Shown piece after piece: positions 7,664-16,631 of a DNA stretch of 64,000 nucleotides (position 1 is the stretch's first letter; each line of letters begins with the position of its first letter). Source of the DNA: a virus. The position numbers and the translations under genes were made by a program. The notes under the pieces are model-generated. The model had not been told where the DNA came from, ran no database searches, and saw nothing but the letters and a program-made list of their open reading frames with translations. The DNA lies in IMG/VR virus record IMGVR_UViG_3300030503_000566, positions 1-64,000 of that record. The stretch is one strand, 5' to 3'.

Positions 7664-8219
7664 AATCCTTTATATTTATAGTTTCTCTTGAGAGTGTAGG
7701 AGATGACCAATATTCACTATCGGCATCTAACTCAACTCCCAATCTATTCTCCCAATAATCTCTCATTTTGTCACTTTTGTTAAATATATGCGCATAGAAG
7801 GAAGGTTCTTTGTAAGGAATATTCTTACTTGTAAGGCCACTTTTCTCTGTGGGAAAAAGATCTTTATATACCTTGCTAAACTTAGAGTATTTTCCTACCA
7901 AGAACTTTCGATAATCTTCCATATATTTTGATGGGAACTTATAAACCATCACCACATATCCATTTGGATAATCATAATCCTCAATAAATAGATGAGTTCT
8001 AATCTTCTCACTCTCTACAAAGAACTCAAATTCTACCAATGATGGTGGTTTGAATAGTACATATACACAATCTTCATAGTGCGGATCATGGTCTTTATCA
8101 TCAACAAATGCATTAATAAATCCATAAGGGATAAGCTCTGGTTTTAACAGTTCTATACCCCTCAGGAGAAATCTAGTGCTATCTGTTACTTTAATATCAT
8201 CTTTAATACTCATCTTCAA
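7656..8219 (-). CDS. Unknown protein, 187 aa
   Basis: 187 residues, acidic and Tyr/Phe-rich. It has strands such as DCVYVLFKPPSLVEFEFFVE and many Asp. Its start overlaps the end of the nuclease gene (8203) by 17 nt, so it may belong functionally with it. Start at Met1 or Met3 is undecided. No family recognised. Confidence 0.75.
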   Translation of the reverse strand: MKMSIKDDIKVTDSTRFLLRGIELLKPELIPYGFINAFVDDKDHDPHYEDCVYVLFKPPSLVEFEFFVESEKIRTHLFIEDYDYPNGYVVMVYKFPSKYMEDYRKFLVGKYSKFSKVYKDLFPTEKSGLTSKNIPYKEPSFYAHIFNKSDKMRDYWENRLGVELDADSEYWSSPTLSRETINIKDYE

Positions 8220-9273
8220 TAAAGGGTTTGATTTTTACAATCCCTTGAGTTTCATGGTTGAGCTTTGATATCTCCCAGATATTATTAGCCTTATGCCATG
8301 TAAGATCTTGGATTGCTCTGTTAACACCGGGGTAATACCTTCCATTCATCACAAATCCCTCTAACCCCTGCTGTAAATTTACAGCGTCTGTTTCATAAAT
8401 CAAAGGATTTTGGTAATTACTACTATCAGCAACTATAAACCTCATAAACTGTATCTGATAATCACCCCAACCCTCCTTTTGTGCCCAGTGGAGCACGGCT
8501 AAATAATATACTGCTGCCTGTATATAATACTTATATTTGTACCAATTACTCTGGAACTCTTTTTCATTATCCCAGCATGTCTTAAGATCCCATATGGAGA
8601 TAATCTTAAGAGTGTGATCTACTACTAATTTATCTAATAATGCTTTAAGTTTGTATCCTTTATGCTCAAAGACTATAGCTAGTTGAGTATAAACTTCATA
8701 ACGCCTATCACTCACAAGATTTATGATGTTTTTAGTCACCCAGTTATTCTTCAATGTAGATACTAACTTTTCAGCGGTTTGGACTTGATATAACTCTACT
8801 GTAATTTTGCCTATCGAAGACATTAACTGCCTGTAATATAGAATGGCCTCACCTTCAGTGAACTTTTCTAAAATACTCTCGTAAGAGGAACCTTTCTGTT
8901 TAAAGGCTACTATATTTCCATTTCTATCAAACTTAACCTCATTATAGGCCTCCTTAGTGAGAGTTTCAAAGTTCCTGCGTAAAGTACCATCTTCATCTCT
9001 GCACTCCACACTATTTTTGTAAAGAGCTTTAGTAAACTCTAACATCTGCCCAGTTGGTGCTTGAGCAGATGTTAGTGAAAACCTATTATCAAACTCATTA
9101 GGTTCAAAAATTAGGGTGTCGGTTAAGGAACCCATAATTAGTGAATTAGAAAGTTCTTGAACTTCGTCCTCCCTTAGAATCCATTTTCGATAGTATTTTT
9201 TCCTATCATCAATGAAATCCTTAATACTACTATAATTGTCGATTTCAAGGGAGCGGTATTCTTTCTCAGTCAT
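8203..9273 (-). CDS. PD-(D/E)XK exonuclease (RecE/YqaJ/Cas4-like)
   Basis: 356 residues. The nuclease core is visible: GSLTDTLIF (residues 49-57), KGYKLKALLDKL (D214) and ISIWDLKTCW (D229-L-K231), followed by QAAVYYLAV. This is the layout of RecE/lambda-exonuclease-like and DUF3799 proteins that resect DNA ends for recombination. Together with RecA and the Sak4-like ATPase it suggests a phage recombination system. It abuts 9273-9749. Confidence 0.8.
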   Translation of the reverse strand: MTEKEYRSLEIDNYSSIKDFIDDRKKYYRKWILREDEVQELSNSLIMGSLTDTLIFEPNEFDNRFSLTSAQAPTGQMLEFTKALYKNSVECRDEDGTLRRNFETLTKEAYNEVKFDRNGNIVAFKQKGSSYESILEKFTEGEAILYYRQLMSSIGKITVELYQVQTAEKLVSTLKNNWVTKNIINLVSDRRYEVYTQLAIVFEHKGYKLKALLDKLVVDHTLKIISIWDLKTCWDNEKEFQSNWYKYKYYIQAAVYYLAVLHWAQKEGWGDYQIQFMRFIVADSSNYQNPLIYETDAVNLQQGLEGFVMNGRYYPGVNRAIQDLTWHKANNIWEISKLNHETQGIVKIKPFIEDEY

Positions 9274-9749
9274 TAGTTATCGCTTTTAGCATAAGGAATA
9301 CTGTCTTCTTCCACTATCTGCATAAATTCTGCATTCTTTAGATCGATATCCAACATTTCCTCTCCTCTGATCAAACCCATAGTATTAACAGCATAGACTA
9401 CAGGTTTAAACTTAAAGTAATTCTCCTCACACCACCTGAGAAAAGTAAATTTAGGCTTATTATCTTTAATATCAATTTGTAACTCTGTGGGATGAGCATA
9501 ACTACCTGTAAATCCTTGTAATTTTAATTCACGAAATTCAGAGAACATCTCCTTTGCTCTAGCTTTAGAAAAGCTATCTTTCTTGCTACAAGCAATTACA
9601 TAAACATGTAATATATTTGGATAAAAAGCATCTTTGTCATCAATTTTGTACAGCCCAGCTTTCATACCGGGTATTGCAAATATTGCTAACCTACGTCCCT
9701 TCTCATCAAAGAATCTGTAAGTTACGTAATACGGCACATTATTCTCCAT
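9273..9749 (-). CDS. Unknown protein, 158 aa
   Basis: 158 residues, soluble. It starts MENNVPYYVTYRFFDEKGRRL and has a beta-rich first half and a short helix (KARAKEMFSEFRELKL). It overlaps the gene upstream by 11 nt and abuts the nuclease gene downstream. No family recognised. Confidence 0.75.
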   Translation of the reverse strand: MENNVPYYVTYRFFDEKGRRLAIFAIPGMKAGLYKIDDKDAFYPNILHVYVIACSKKDSFSKARAKEMFSEFRELKLQGFTGSYAHPTELQIDIKDNKPKFTFLRWCEENYFKFKPVVYAVNTMGLIRGEEMLDIDLKNAEFMQIVEEDSIPYAKSDN

Positions 9750-9939
9750 TGTCTGTGGTTTGTCTTTGTTTCTTAATATCTTTTAATAAACTATAAATAC
9801 TGTCTGAAATTCTTTGGGTATCTCTGAATTTATTGAAAATCAGTGTTCTACCTCTCATTTCATCTAGCCCTTTCATTGCATGATACAAGAGGTCTTCTGA
9901 TCTCTCTTCTATTGTCTGTGGTTTATTTATATCTTCCAT
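9739..9939 (-). CDS. Small helical protein, 66 aa
   Basis: 66 residues, all-helical and charged, with a DMRGRTLIFNKFRDTQR-like middle. It begins directly after the nuclease gene stop (9940) and overlaps the next gene by 11 nt. Function unknown. Confidence 0.7.
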   Translation of the reverse strand: MEDINKPQTIEERSEDLLYHAMKGLDEMRGRTLIFNKFRDTQRISDSIYSLLKDIKKQRQTTDNGE

Positions 9940-10611
9940 TTATCCTCTTAAATAAGTGTATAAATTCCTGATCTTCCATTTAATCATTCTCTTCTTTCCA
10001 GAAGGAGTAGTTAGATACTCTGTGGGTGTGAATGTTTTAGCAAACAGTTCTGGGCATTTGATCAAGTTAACATAGATCCTGTGCTTCTGCCACATCCATT
10101 TTTGATTAACCTTAAATAATCTCTCCATATTATTTTGGTCAAACATTGGTTTGATCTCTATGTATGTCTGATAGACAGGCCCGTGGGTCTGATCAAATTT
10201 CACTCCTAAAAATGGCTTAGTAGCTCTTTCGGATAGAGTATGGTCATTCACAAAAGCTTCAAAACCTTTTTCAGTCCAATAAATCCTAAATTCTGGAGTA
10301 TAGCTGTGACCATGCAAGATCATTTGCTGCATAGGCTTACTTTTAGTCTTCAGTTGCTCCGCATAACCAATTGTCATAGCGTCACAAAGAAGAAAACTTT
10401 GTGCCCTCTCAATGTGTTTGATAAAACCTGCAACCTTTAATTCCTTTGCCCATTGCAAGAATGCTAGCTCTTCTAAACTATCAAAATCTATGCCTTCGAA
10501 CACCCCTGTAGTTGCCTTCTTAGGTTCTCTTTTCGGCTTGTTGTTAAACTGAGCTTTAGCCGCTGTATCCGAGCGTTGTTTTGCTCTCCTAGAACCACTT
10601 CTTAATTTCAT
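9940..10611 (-). CDS. PD-(D/E)XK endonuclease (TnsA/Holliday-junction nuclease-like)
   Basis: 223 residues. The N-terminal 35 are very basic. The catalytic pattern is SLEELAFLQWAKEL (E47-E48), YTPEFRIYW (E107) and TYIEIKPMF (E152-I-K154), followed by a helix binding region. This order fits phage PD-(D/E)XK endonucleases that act on branched or transposon-end-like DNA. A consensus promoter (10644-10675) precedes it, so it heads the leftward unit that includes the exonuclease gene. Confidence 0.75.
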   Translation of the reverse strand: MKLRSGSRRAKQRSDTAAKAQFNNKPKREPKKATTGVFEGIDFDSLEELAFLQWAKELKVAGFIKHIERAQSFLLCDAMTIGYAEQLKTKSKPMQQMILHGHSYTPEFRIYWTEKGFEAFVNDHTLSERATKPFLGVKFDQTHGPVYQTYIEIKPMFDQNNMERLFKVNQKWMWQKHRIYVNLIKCPELFAKTFTPTEYLTTPSGKKRMIKWKIRNLYTYLRG

Positions 10612-10628
10612 TTTTAGTTTTTAGTAAA

Positions 10629-10672
10629 CAAAAAGGTAGGCCCCAAAGATAGCTACTTCTCTGGAACCTACC
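10629..10672 (-). terminator. Intrinsic terminator after rIIB, nested with a promoter
   Basis: Arms 10663-10672 and 10635-10644 form a 10-bp stem (GGTAGG/CCTACC plus GU and GC pairs) followed by TTTTTG on the minus strand. The promoter -7 element of the next gene lies in its loop. Confidence 0.8.
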
Positions 10673-10675
10673 AAA
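10644..10675 (-). promoter_or_regulatory. Promoter of the PD-(D/E)XK endonuclease gene
   Basis: Minus strand: TTTG (10672-10675), 20-nt spacer, TATCTTTG (10644-10651), an exact consensus match. It shares sequence with the terminator of the rIIA-rIIB unit. Confidence 0.75.
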
Positions 10676-10688
10676 TTTAACTTAAAAA

Positions 10689-12077
10689 CTATGAAACTTT
10701 TACCACTCTATTTTTGATCTCTTCCGTATAGTTATCTAGGGTCTTAACTACCTGATCTACAATGGGTTTTCCACCATACAACTTAATAAGTTTCTCTTCC
10801 TTTGTATTTGCACTACTGGCCAGAGTATGAAGATTCTTTATCTGATCAGAAGCATATTCATCCTCTAATGCCAAAGTATCTACATCTTCTAGCCATTCTT
10901 CCCATGGCCCCTCAATAACCCCTAAGGGCATATATTCGCATACTCTCATTTTATTCGCACTATGATTAGGAACTGCAACTACATTCATTGGGTTTACAGC
11001 AACTACGATAGCCACATTCCCACTACCATCTCCATATCTTTTGTTTTTGATATGGAGACCTGCTGAGCAATCGCTGTAGGGATTATGATCACACTTATCT
11101 CTATCCATAGTAACAGGAGTTCCTATTTTGATCTTCATAGTTCTAGTATAATCATCGGTATACTCATTATCCTCCAAATCACTAAGTTGATTATAAAGAT
11201 CAGCTAGAGTTCCTAGTACATTAGCAGATTTTATGAGTTCAGGAATGTGCTCATTTTTTAGAATGTTCAAAACTCCCTTATCATCTTGCCAAACAGAGAA
11301 GTTTTTAGGGCTTTTTTTCTGTTTTGTCTTGATATTCAAGTACTTATCAGTGATGAATGCAGTAATCTGTGCCGATTTATTGTTACCTTTACCCTCTACC
11401 TTTACTACATTACGAAAGCCGAGGAAAAATCCATTTTTTGTGATCTTAAAGTCTCCCCTCTCTAAAAATCCAAACAAATCTTCTCTAGCTACACTATCTG
11501 GATTAAGTACACACCAACACCAGAAATTCTTCAAACTATCATAATAAGTGGGGTCATCTCCCTTACCCGATTTAATGATCTCCTTAGCCAGAAGTTTAGG
11601 AATGGAAACATCTATCCCATTCATATATAAAGCTCCCGCAACTTCTGTGAAATCACCAGTGGCTACTATTTCGGGTATTAAACTCTGTATCTCATCATCG
11701 TATAGTTTTTCCTCCAAGTTTTTCTCATCTTCTTCTTGAAGATCATCAGCTAACATTATTACCTTGATATCTCCTTCAGTTTTTGCCTCTCTTACAGCTA
11801 GAAACATAGCCTTATTAGCATTTGTATTAGTGATAATATCACCACTAGTAAGGAAGACTGTTAATGTCTTATTAGAGAATACCGCTTTAAACTTCACTCC
11901 CGGCTCTTTAAGTGCCTGATCATCTTCAATTCTTTCATCCCACAAGTCTCTTTCCCCGGCCCCCTCATCATAGTCTCTATGTTGCACACCGAGAGTAGCT
12001 AAACTGGATGTTTCTTCTATTGGATCAGGTGTCTCCGCCTGTACTTGTTTCTTCTTTAACCAACTAAAAAGTCTCAT
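10689..12077 (-). CDS. rIIB: rIIB-like protein
   Basis: 462 residues. The segment NFWCWCVLNPDSVAREDLF, followed by GFFLGFRNV and later the Cys/His region CSAGLHIKNK, matches the T4 rIIB-type core. In T4 the rIIA/rIIB pair supports lysis inhibition and resistance to the RexAB exclusion system. The first 120 residues add a beta-rich domain. The partner rIIA-like gene is directly upstream (21-nt gap), which supports the call. Confidence 0.75.
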   Translation of the reverse strand: MRLFSWLKKKQVQAETPDPIEETSSLATLGVQHRDYDEGAGERDLWDERIEDDQALKEPGVKFKAVFSNKTLTVFLTSGDIITNTNANKAMFLAVREAKTEGDIKVIMLADDLQEEDEKNLEEKLYDDEIQSLIPEIVATGDFTEVAGALYMNGIDVSIPKLLAKEIIKSGKGDDPTYYDSLKNFWCWCVLNPDSVAREDLFGFLERGDFKITKNGFFLGFRNVVKVEGKGNNKSAQITAFITDKYLNIKTKQKKSPKNFSVWQDDKGVLNILKNEHIPELIKSANVLGTLADLYNQLSDLEDNEYTDDYTRTMKIKIGTPVTMDRDKCDHNPYSDCSAGLHIKNKRYGDGSGNVAIVVAVNPMNVVAVPNHSANKMRVCEYMPLGVIEGPWEEWLEDVDTLALEDEYASDQIKNLHTLASSANTKEEKLIKLYGGKPIVDQVVKTLDNYTEEIKNRVVKVS

Positions 12078-12098
12078 ATATACTTGATTTTAAACATT

Positions 12099-14513
12099 TT
12101 AAAAAGGTAAATCATATTCCTCTACAGGTACTAATGATGTTACTGAACCTATCTGTGCTATCTCATCTCCCTCTACATCAGGATTTTCCTCCTCCTCTTC
12201 CTCATCATCTGGATCTTCATCTGGATCTTCATCTTCATCTTCTACCTTCATAGGCACTACTGGTGGGTTTAGTTGAAGGTAATTCTCCCAATCCATCCTG
12301 AATTTCCTATGCCTTAGAATTTCTCTTGCTACCTCTAAGGACTGCTGTAAAATATGAGGGCTATAATTCAAAACTGTGATGAAATCCAACTTCTCTAATT
12401 TATCAGGCATTTCATTATAAATTAGCATTACTTCCTCATCAAATAGGTTATATTTTTCTGCCACCTCTCTAATCCCTTTAATAACATCATTACTTATATA
12501 TCCATCAGGATAGTTATCTCTCTTGTATTTAGATAAAAAATTCATCTTCTGTGCTAAGCCCGAAGAAAGATTAGAGATAAAATCTACAGAATTGAAGATA
12601 TCTCTGTACTTAGACTCCAGTTCAGAAATTAGAATAGCTGTAGCAAATGCTTTAAATGGCTTTGTTTTTCCTTTCATAAATTCTTCCATTGAAATAAAAT
12701 TAGAGAGATCTTTTACCTTTTTGAGATCATATCTATTAAGGATTACCAAAGTAACTCTTGGTTTTTTGTAGTTACTTCTCTTAATGAGGAGAAATAGCCT
12801 ATCCATCTCAGTTTTTTTCTCATGTGTCGTGTAAACTATAAGAGATTTAAGCTTTTTACCTATATCCTTGATAGCTATTACTCTAGGATCAAACGTTAAG
12901 TTATTATCACCTCTTTCGGCTTTTCTAGCTATCTTCAATGTTATTTCCTCATTACTGACTGTAGTTCTCTTACCTTTTGCTCTGTTTGCCTTTCTTTCAT
13001 CTAACCAATCCTGAGTTGGTTGAAGATCTTCCAGTTTAGGAAATGGATCAAGGATACTATTTAAGATGGTCTGAAATTCCTTGATTACCTCCCTCCATTG
13101 ACTTTTTGGATATTGTTTTAACCTTAGAAGATTCCTGTAGTTTGTTAGGTAATTATCATCCCAGCTATTATAATGATCTGTTTTTCCAAGAAATAGATCT
13201 CTCTTTTTATATAGGAATACAGCATTAGGGAATTTATCCTTTAGATATTCTAGCTGTAATCCTTTTGGTGTATGTTCAGATATAATAAGTTCTGTGTGCT
13301 GCCTTTGATATCTTAATAGATTAAAGTCAGTTTCCTCAAACTTACTACTAAAAACGCGATTCCAGATTCTACCTCTTATCTCATAGTTTTTAAATAAATC
13401 CCCTGTGTTCTCTGATAACTGCTTGAGATTCAGAAGTTTAATTCCTTTTACTGTTGGTAGAGCAAAAGGAATAGCGGTATGTTTTTCCAACTGGGAAACA
13501 TCAAAATCATAACCCTCTATAGTTACAGTTTTACTATTGAATTTGTTGTACACTTCAGAAAATGTGTCTGCCTCTACTCTCCCCTCATTAAATTTTGTTA
13601 CTAAATAATCAGCTACAGTATTTATTTTATTAATAATGAGAGTTTTAGCCTCGTCAGTATATTTGATATCTTCTCTTGAAGGAATCGGAAGTAAACCATC
13701 AGAGATACTAAAATTTAAACCTATTGATAGGTTTATTTGATGGATTCCAAGTCTCTGCCAATCAATCTCATAATATACATTTTCAAGGCAAATATGCATT
13801 GGTTTTCCTTTGGCAAGTTCGCTAAACTTCCAATCTTCAGATTTGAATACTTTAAAACTGTTATTAATACCAGTTACCTCAAAGTAAACCCCTTCAAAAT
13901 AAGCTAATTGTTCTTTGATCTTGCTTTCAAATACATAAACATCTGTTCTTTTTGTAAGCTGAATGCTAACAATGGTACCATTTCTCTCAGTAGTCTCCTG
14001 CTGATCAATCAAATCTATTTTCGTTCCTTCCTCACCCTTATACATCATATACTTATACTCCATACCTTCATATCTGGTAATGAATATAAAGCTATCAGTA
14101 TAGGCCAAGGGGGCTTTAAATCCTAACCCAAAATAACCTAAATAATCGTTACTTTGCCTTTTAGTTGAGGCTGCATATTTACTAAGGATATTTGTAACTC
14201 TATCAGGAGAAATACCAGTTCCAAAGTCCTGAACACTATAAATATAGTTATAATTCCCATCCATTTTTAACGCCACGATGATAGGTTCCTCTATTCCAGC
14301 TTCTTTATGTGCATCTAGGGCGTTTGATGCTGATTCCCTAATTAAGGAGCCTATAGGGTCTTTATATAAGTTTTCGCTCAAGATCATCATCAAAGCTGCC
14401 TGATCACTAGTATCTATAGACATCGAAATACTCTCCTCTACCCCCAGTGTCTCACTCTCAGCTTGATGTACATTAGGATTTAATATCATTCCGTTCTTTT
14501 TTTTCGTTTTCAA
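12099..14513 (-). CDS. rIIA: rIIA-like GHKL ATPase
   Basis: 804 residues. The GHKL (Hsp90/MutL) ATP-binding fold is clear: N-box ESASNALDAH (E60, N64, D67), G1 box DFGTGI (D96) and G2 box GYFGLGFKAP (126-135). The C-terminal 60 residues are an Asp/Glu run (EDEDPDEDPDDEEEEEE) near residue 770. This is the rIIA partner of the rIIB gene that follows. The start may also be Met9 (14489). It overlaps the 85-aa gene upstream by 41 nt. Confidence 0.8.
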   Translation of the reverse strand: MKTKKKNGMILNPNVHQAESETLGVEESISMSIDTSDQAALMMILSENLYKDPIGSLIRESASNALDAHKEAGIEEPIIVALKMDGNYNYIYSVQDFGTGISPDRVTNILSKYAASTKRQSNDYLGYFGLGFKAPLAYTDSFIFITRYEGMEYKYMMYKGEEGTKIDLIDQQETTERNGTIVSIQLTKRTDVYVFESKIKEQLAYFEGVYFEVTGINNSFKVFKSEDWKFSELAKGKPMHICLENVYYEIDWQRLGIHQINLSIGLNFSISDGLLPIPSREDIKYTDEAKTLIINKINTVADYLVTKFNEGRVEADTFSEVYNKFNSKTVTIEGYDFDVSQLEKHTAIPFALPTVKGIKLLNLKQLSENTGDLFKNYEIRGRIWNRVFSSKFEETDFNLLRYQRQHTELIISEHTPKGLQLEYLKDKFPNAVFLYKKRDLFLGKTDHYNSWDDNYLTNYRNLLRLKQYPKSQWREVIKEFQTILNSILDPFPKLEDLQPTQDWLDERKANRAKGKRTTVSNEEITLKIARKAERGDNNLTFDPRVIAIKDIGKKLKSLIVYTTHEKKTEMDRLFLLIKRSNYKKPRVTLVILNRYDLKKVKDLSNFISMEEFMKGKTKPFKAFATAILISELESKYRDIFNSVDFISNLSSGLAQKMNFLSKYKRDNYPDGYISNDVIKGIREVAEKYNLFDEEVMLIYNEMPDKLEKLDFITVLNYSPHILQQSLEVAREILRHRKFRMDWENYLQLNPPVVPMKVEDEDEDPDEDPDDEEEEEENPDVEGDEIAQIGSVTSLVPVEEYDLPF

Positions 14514-14730
14514 TACCCTCCTCTAGGGTCATTTGTCTCCATTTGGAGGTTTTTTCCCAATCCTCGCTAGAAAATATATGCGATATCTTTTTTCTAAGAT
14601 CTAGATAAGTCATCATCTGATTATATCTATGTATACCGGGTACAGGATTAGGAACATACTTTGCTATTATTCCATCTACCACAGATATATATTTTCTTAT
14701 TAGATCTGCTTCTTCAGATTTTAATTTCAT
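14473..14730 (-). CDS. Small helical protein, 85 aa
   Basis: 85 residues, helical and charged, containing VPNPVPGIHRYNQMMTYLDL. It overlaps the deoxyribosyltransferase-like gene upstream (ATGA) and rIIA downstream. Function unknown. Confidence 0.7.
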   Translation of the reverse strand: MKLKSEEADLIRKYISVVDGIIAKYVPNPVPGIHRYNQMMTYLDLRKKISHIFSSEDWEKTSKWRQMTLEEGIENEKKERNDIKS

Positions 14731-15107
14731 CTTTCTCCTAATAATTCTAGTATTACTTTTGTATCCTCATAACTCCTCATTCTGCTTGGAATTAGATTAG
14801 GTAACTCAATAATAGGCATCCCGAACTGTCTAGCCACATCTATCTCATACGCTACTCCACTACCTATAGTGCCATCCATATAAGCTCTAAATGCAAGTAG
14901 CTCACAATCTTTTATAAACGGAACAAAAACACTCATTATATTACTCCCACTAGAGCGAATTCCTCTTTTCCAATCTTCCACAGCGGCCTGTACTTTTTTG
15001 GAATTTGGATTAAGTACCTTAAAACCAAGCTTCTCTAAAAGCTCAACATCCCTGAACTCTTGTGCTGCACCATACAGATGCATGCTATGTGCATAATATA
15101 CTTTCAT
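14727..15107 (-). CDS. Nucleoside 2-deoxyribosyltransferase-like protein (DUF4406-like)
   Basis: 126 residues. The pattern MKVYYAHSM at the N-terminus, a conserved Asp in KDCELLAF and GTIGSGVAYEI with the catalytic-type Glu fit the deoxyribosyltransferase/DUF4406 Rossmann-like family. Members cleave or exchange the base of (deoxy)nucleosides, including NAD-derived ones. It lies 1 nt downstream of the UDG gene, so both may act on bases or nucleotides (inference). Confidence 0.7.
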   Translation of the reverse strand: MKVYYAHSMHLYGAAQEFRDVELLEKLGFKVLNPNSKKVQAAVEDWKRGIRSSGSNIMSVFVPFIKDCELLAFRAYMDGTIGSGVAYEIDVARQFGMPIIELPNLIPSRMRSYEDTKVILELLGER

Positions 15108-15108
15108 A

Positions 15109-15846
15109 TTAAAAGGGTGGTTTTTGGTAGATCCAATCTACTTTTTCCTTATTATTCTCCATTAAAAACTTATTAATAGTAGAAAATATGTATTTATGAT
15201 CCCATGGTCTCATCTGTCTAGCAGCAAAAGCGGGATGCTCTAGCTCAAATATATAGTGTTGCATGGGGTTAATCCATTTAGCAAACTCCTGAGAATCCTT
15301 GCCACAAAGGACAAAGATTAGACCATTATTATACTGAGCAAAAACATCCTCATACAAATATCTCATAAAGGGATGCCAAATAGCCTTATGAGAACCTGTC
15401 TTATCCTTCTCTACAGTAAGAGCAGTATTAGTTAGCATAATTCCCTGATTACAGAGATACTTTAGGTCAGGAAATCTCTCCATCTCTAAGTCTAGGCCTT
15501 TATATAAATCATCCTCAATAGCATTATAAAATAGTTCTAAGGAGGGTTGGAGGATGCCTGTGTTGGCACAAGACATGGCTATACCATCTGCTACAGGAAT
15601 TTGCTCTCCTCCTATTACTTTAACTGAAGGGTAAGGATCAAGAAGGACAAACACTGCTTTGAGGTCTTTGTAAGGAGTCTCAAGGAAGGCTCTATATATA
15701 TTTTGAGAGAGGGGGAAGATCTTTTTCCCCCTTTTACTCTCATCTTTAAGTTTTGCATACATTTTATCACACTCTTCACTCTCGATAAAGGGTTTTAGTT
15801 TAGGTCCCCAATCTGAAAGTAGTGGAGCGAATTTATCATAGTTCAT
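15109..15846 (-). CDS. ung: Divergent family-1 uracil-DNA glycosylase
   Basis: 245 residues. UNG motifs in order: LLDPYPSVKV (catalytic-type D70, compare GQDPYH), DGIAMSC (88-93), MLTNTALTVEKDKTGSH (137-153) and LEHPAF (H204, compare HPSPLS), then WDHKYIFSTINKFL. The His of GQDPYH is Pro73 here. UNG excises uracil from DNA; in crAss-like phages a divergent UDG is a core replication gene. Its overlap with the DUF932 gene shows they are co-translated. Confidence 0.85.
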   Translation of the reverse strand: MNYDKFAPLLSDWGPKLKPFIESEECDKMYAKLKDESKRGKKIFPLSQNIYRAFLETPYKDLKAVFVLLDPYPSVKVIGGEQIPVADGIAMSCANTGILQPSLELFYNAIEDDLYKGLDLEMERFPDLKYLCNQGIMLTNTALTVEKDKTGSHKAIWHPFMRYLYEDVFAQYNNGLIFVLCGKDSQEFAKWINPMQHYIFELEHPAFAARQMRPWDHKYIFSTINKFLMENNKEKVDWIYQKPPF

Positions 15847-16631
15847 TAGTTTTCATTTAAGATTAATTCTGCATCTGCAAGTTCTTCTTCCTCAACTGTT
15901 TGGGGGAGGGTGTAAAGACCACTTTTGTTTACAAAGAAGTTGTTAACTTCAATATGCCTATCCATCCAATTATGAGGATGGTCCTCTTTGAGGGCTAAAG
16001 TACAGTGATTATAAAGCTCCCACATACTATTTTTAGCACCATAATCAAAAGAGGGGTGTTGGATTTCTCTTTTGATTATACCTAATTGGGTAGCTGTAAT
16101 AGCCTCTTCCTCAATATATAACCTACCTATCAGTTCTGCTGTCACTGTTTTGGTAAGTTCAATTTCTTTCATTATCTCCTTACTTTCACTAAGCTCTCTA
16201 AAGGTATTTGCAGCATTCTTAGTGAATCCAGCTATGGAAGAAACAGCAATCTCCTCTACCCCTCCCATATGTTTTCTCTTAAAATAACTCATGTCACTGG
16301 AGATCATACCATTACCGCACACAAATACATGAGAACCAATACCCCATTTAAGGGTAGTGCTTTTATCATAGCTATTATTCCAAGCTATCATTAACCCCAT
16401 ATCCTTATCATCACCATACTTAATAAAGTATTTTCCAATTGCTTGTTGACCACCCCTTGCAGCCAAAAAGCTCTCTCCAATCACCTCAAAATTATTAGAG
16501 GCCAGAGCTTCCTCTGTAAGGGCCATAACTGTACTATGAGGTACAACTACATATTTCTCCTCTCCTGTTTGCACAGGGAGAGCTACATCTTGTAGGAATA
16601 ATTTAGTACTACTCCTCTTTATTCTATTCAT
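15846..16631 (-). CDS. DUF932-like phage/plasmid protein
   Basis: 261 residues. VFVCGNGMISSDM with a following basic segment (YFKRKHMGG) and the late WELYNHCTLALK are the DUF932 (phage/plasmid-like TIGR03299) signature. The family is widespread near replication genes, with no established biochemical role. It overlaps the primase gene by 4 nt. Confidence 0.75.
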   Translation of the reverse strand: MNRIKRSSTKLFLQDVALPVQTGEEKYVVVPHSTVMALTEEALASNNFEVIGESFLAARGGQQAIGKYFIKYGDDKDMGLMIAWNNSYDKSTTLKWGIGSHVFVCGNGMISSDMSYFKRKHMGGVEEIAVSSIAGFTKNAANTFRELSESKEIMKEIELTKTVTAELIGRLYIEEEAITATQLGIIKREIQHPSFDYGAKNSMWELYNHCTLALKEDHPHNWMDRHIEVNNFFVNKSGLYTLPQTVEEEELADAELILNEN

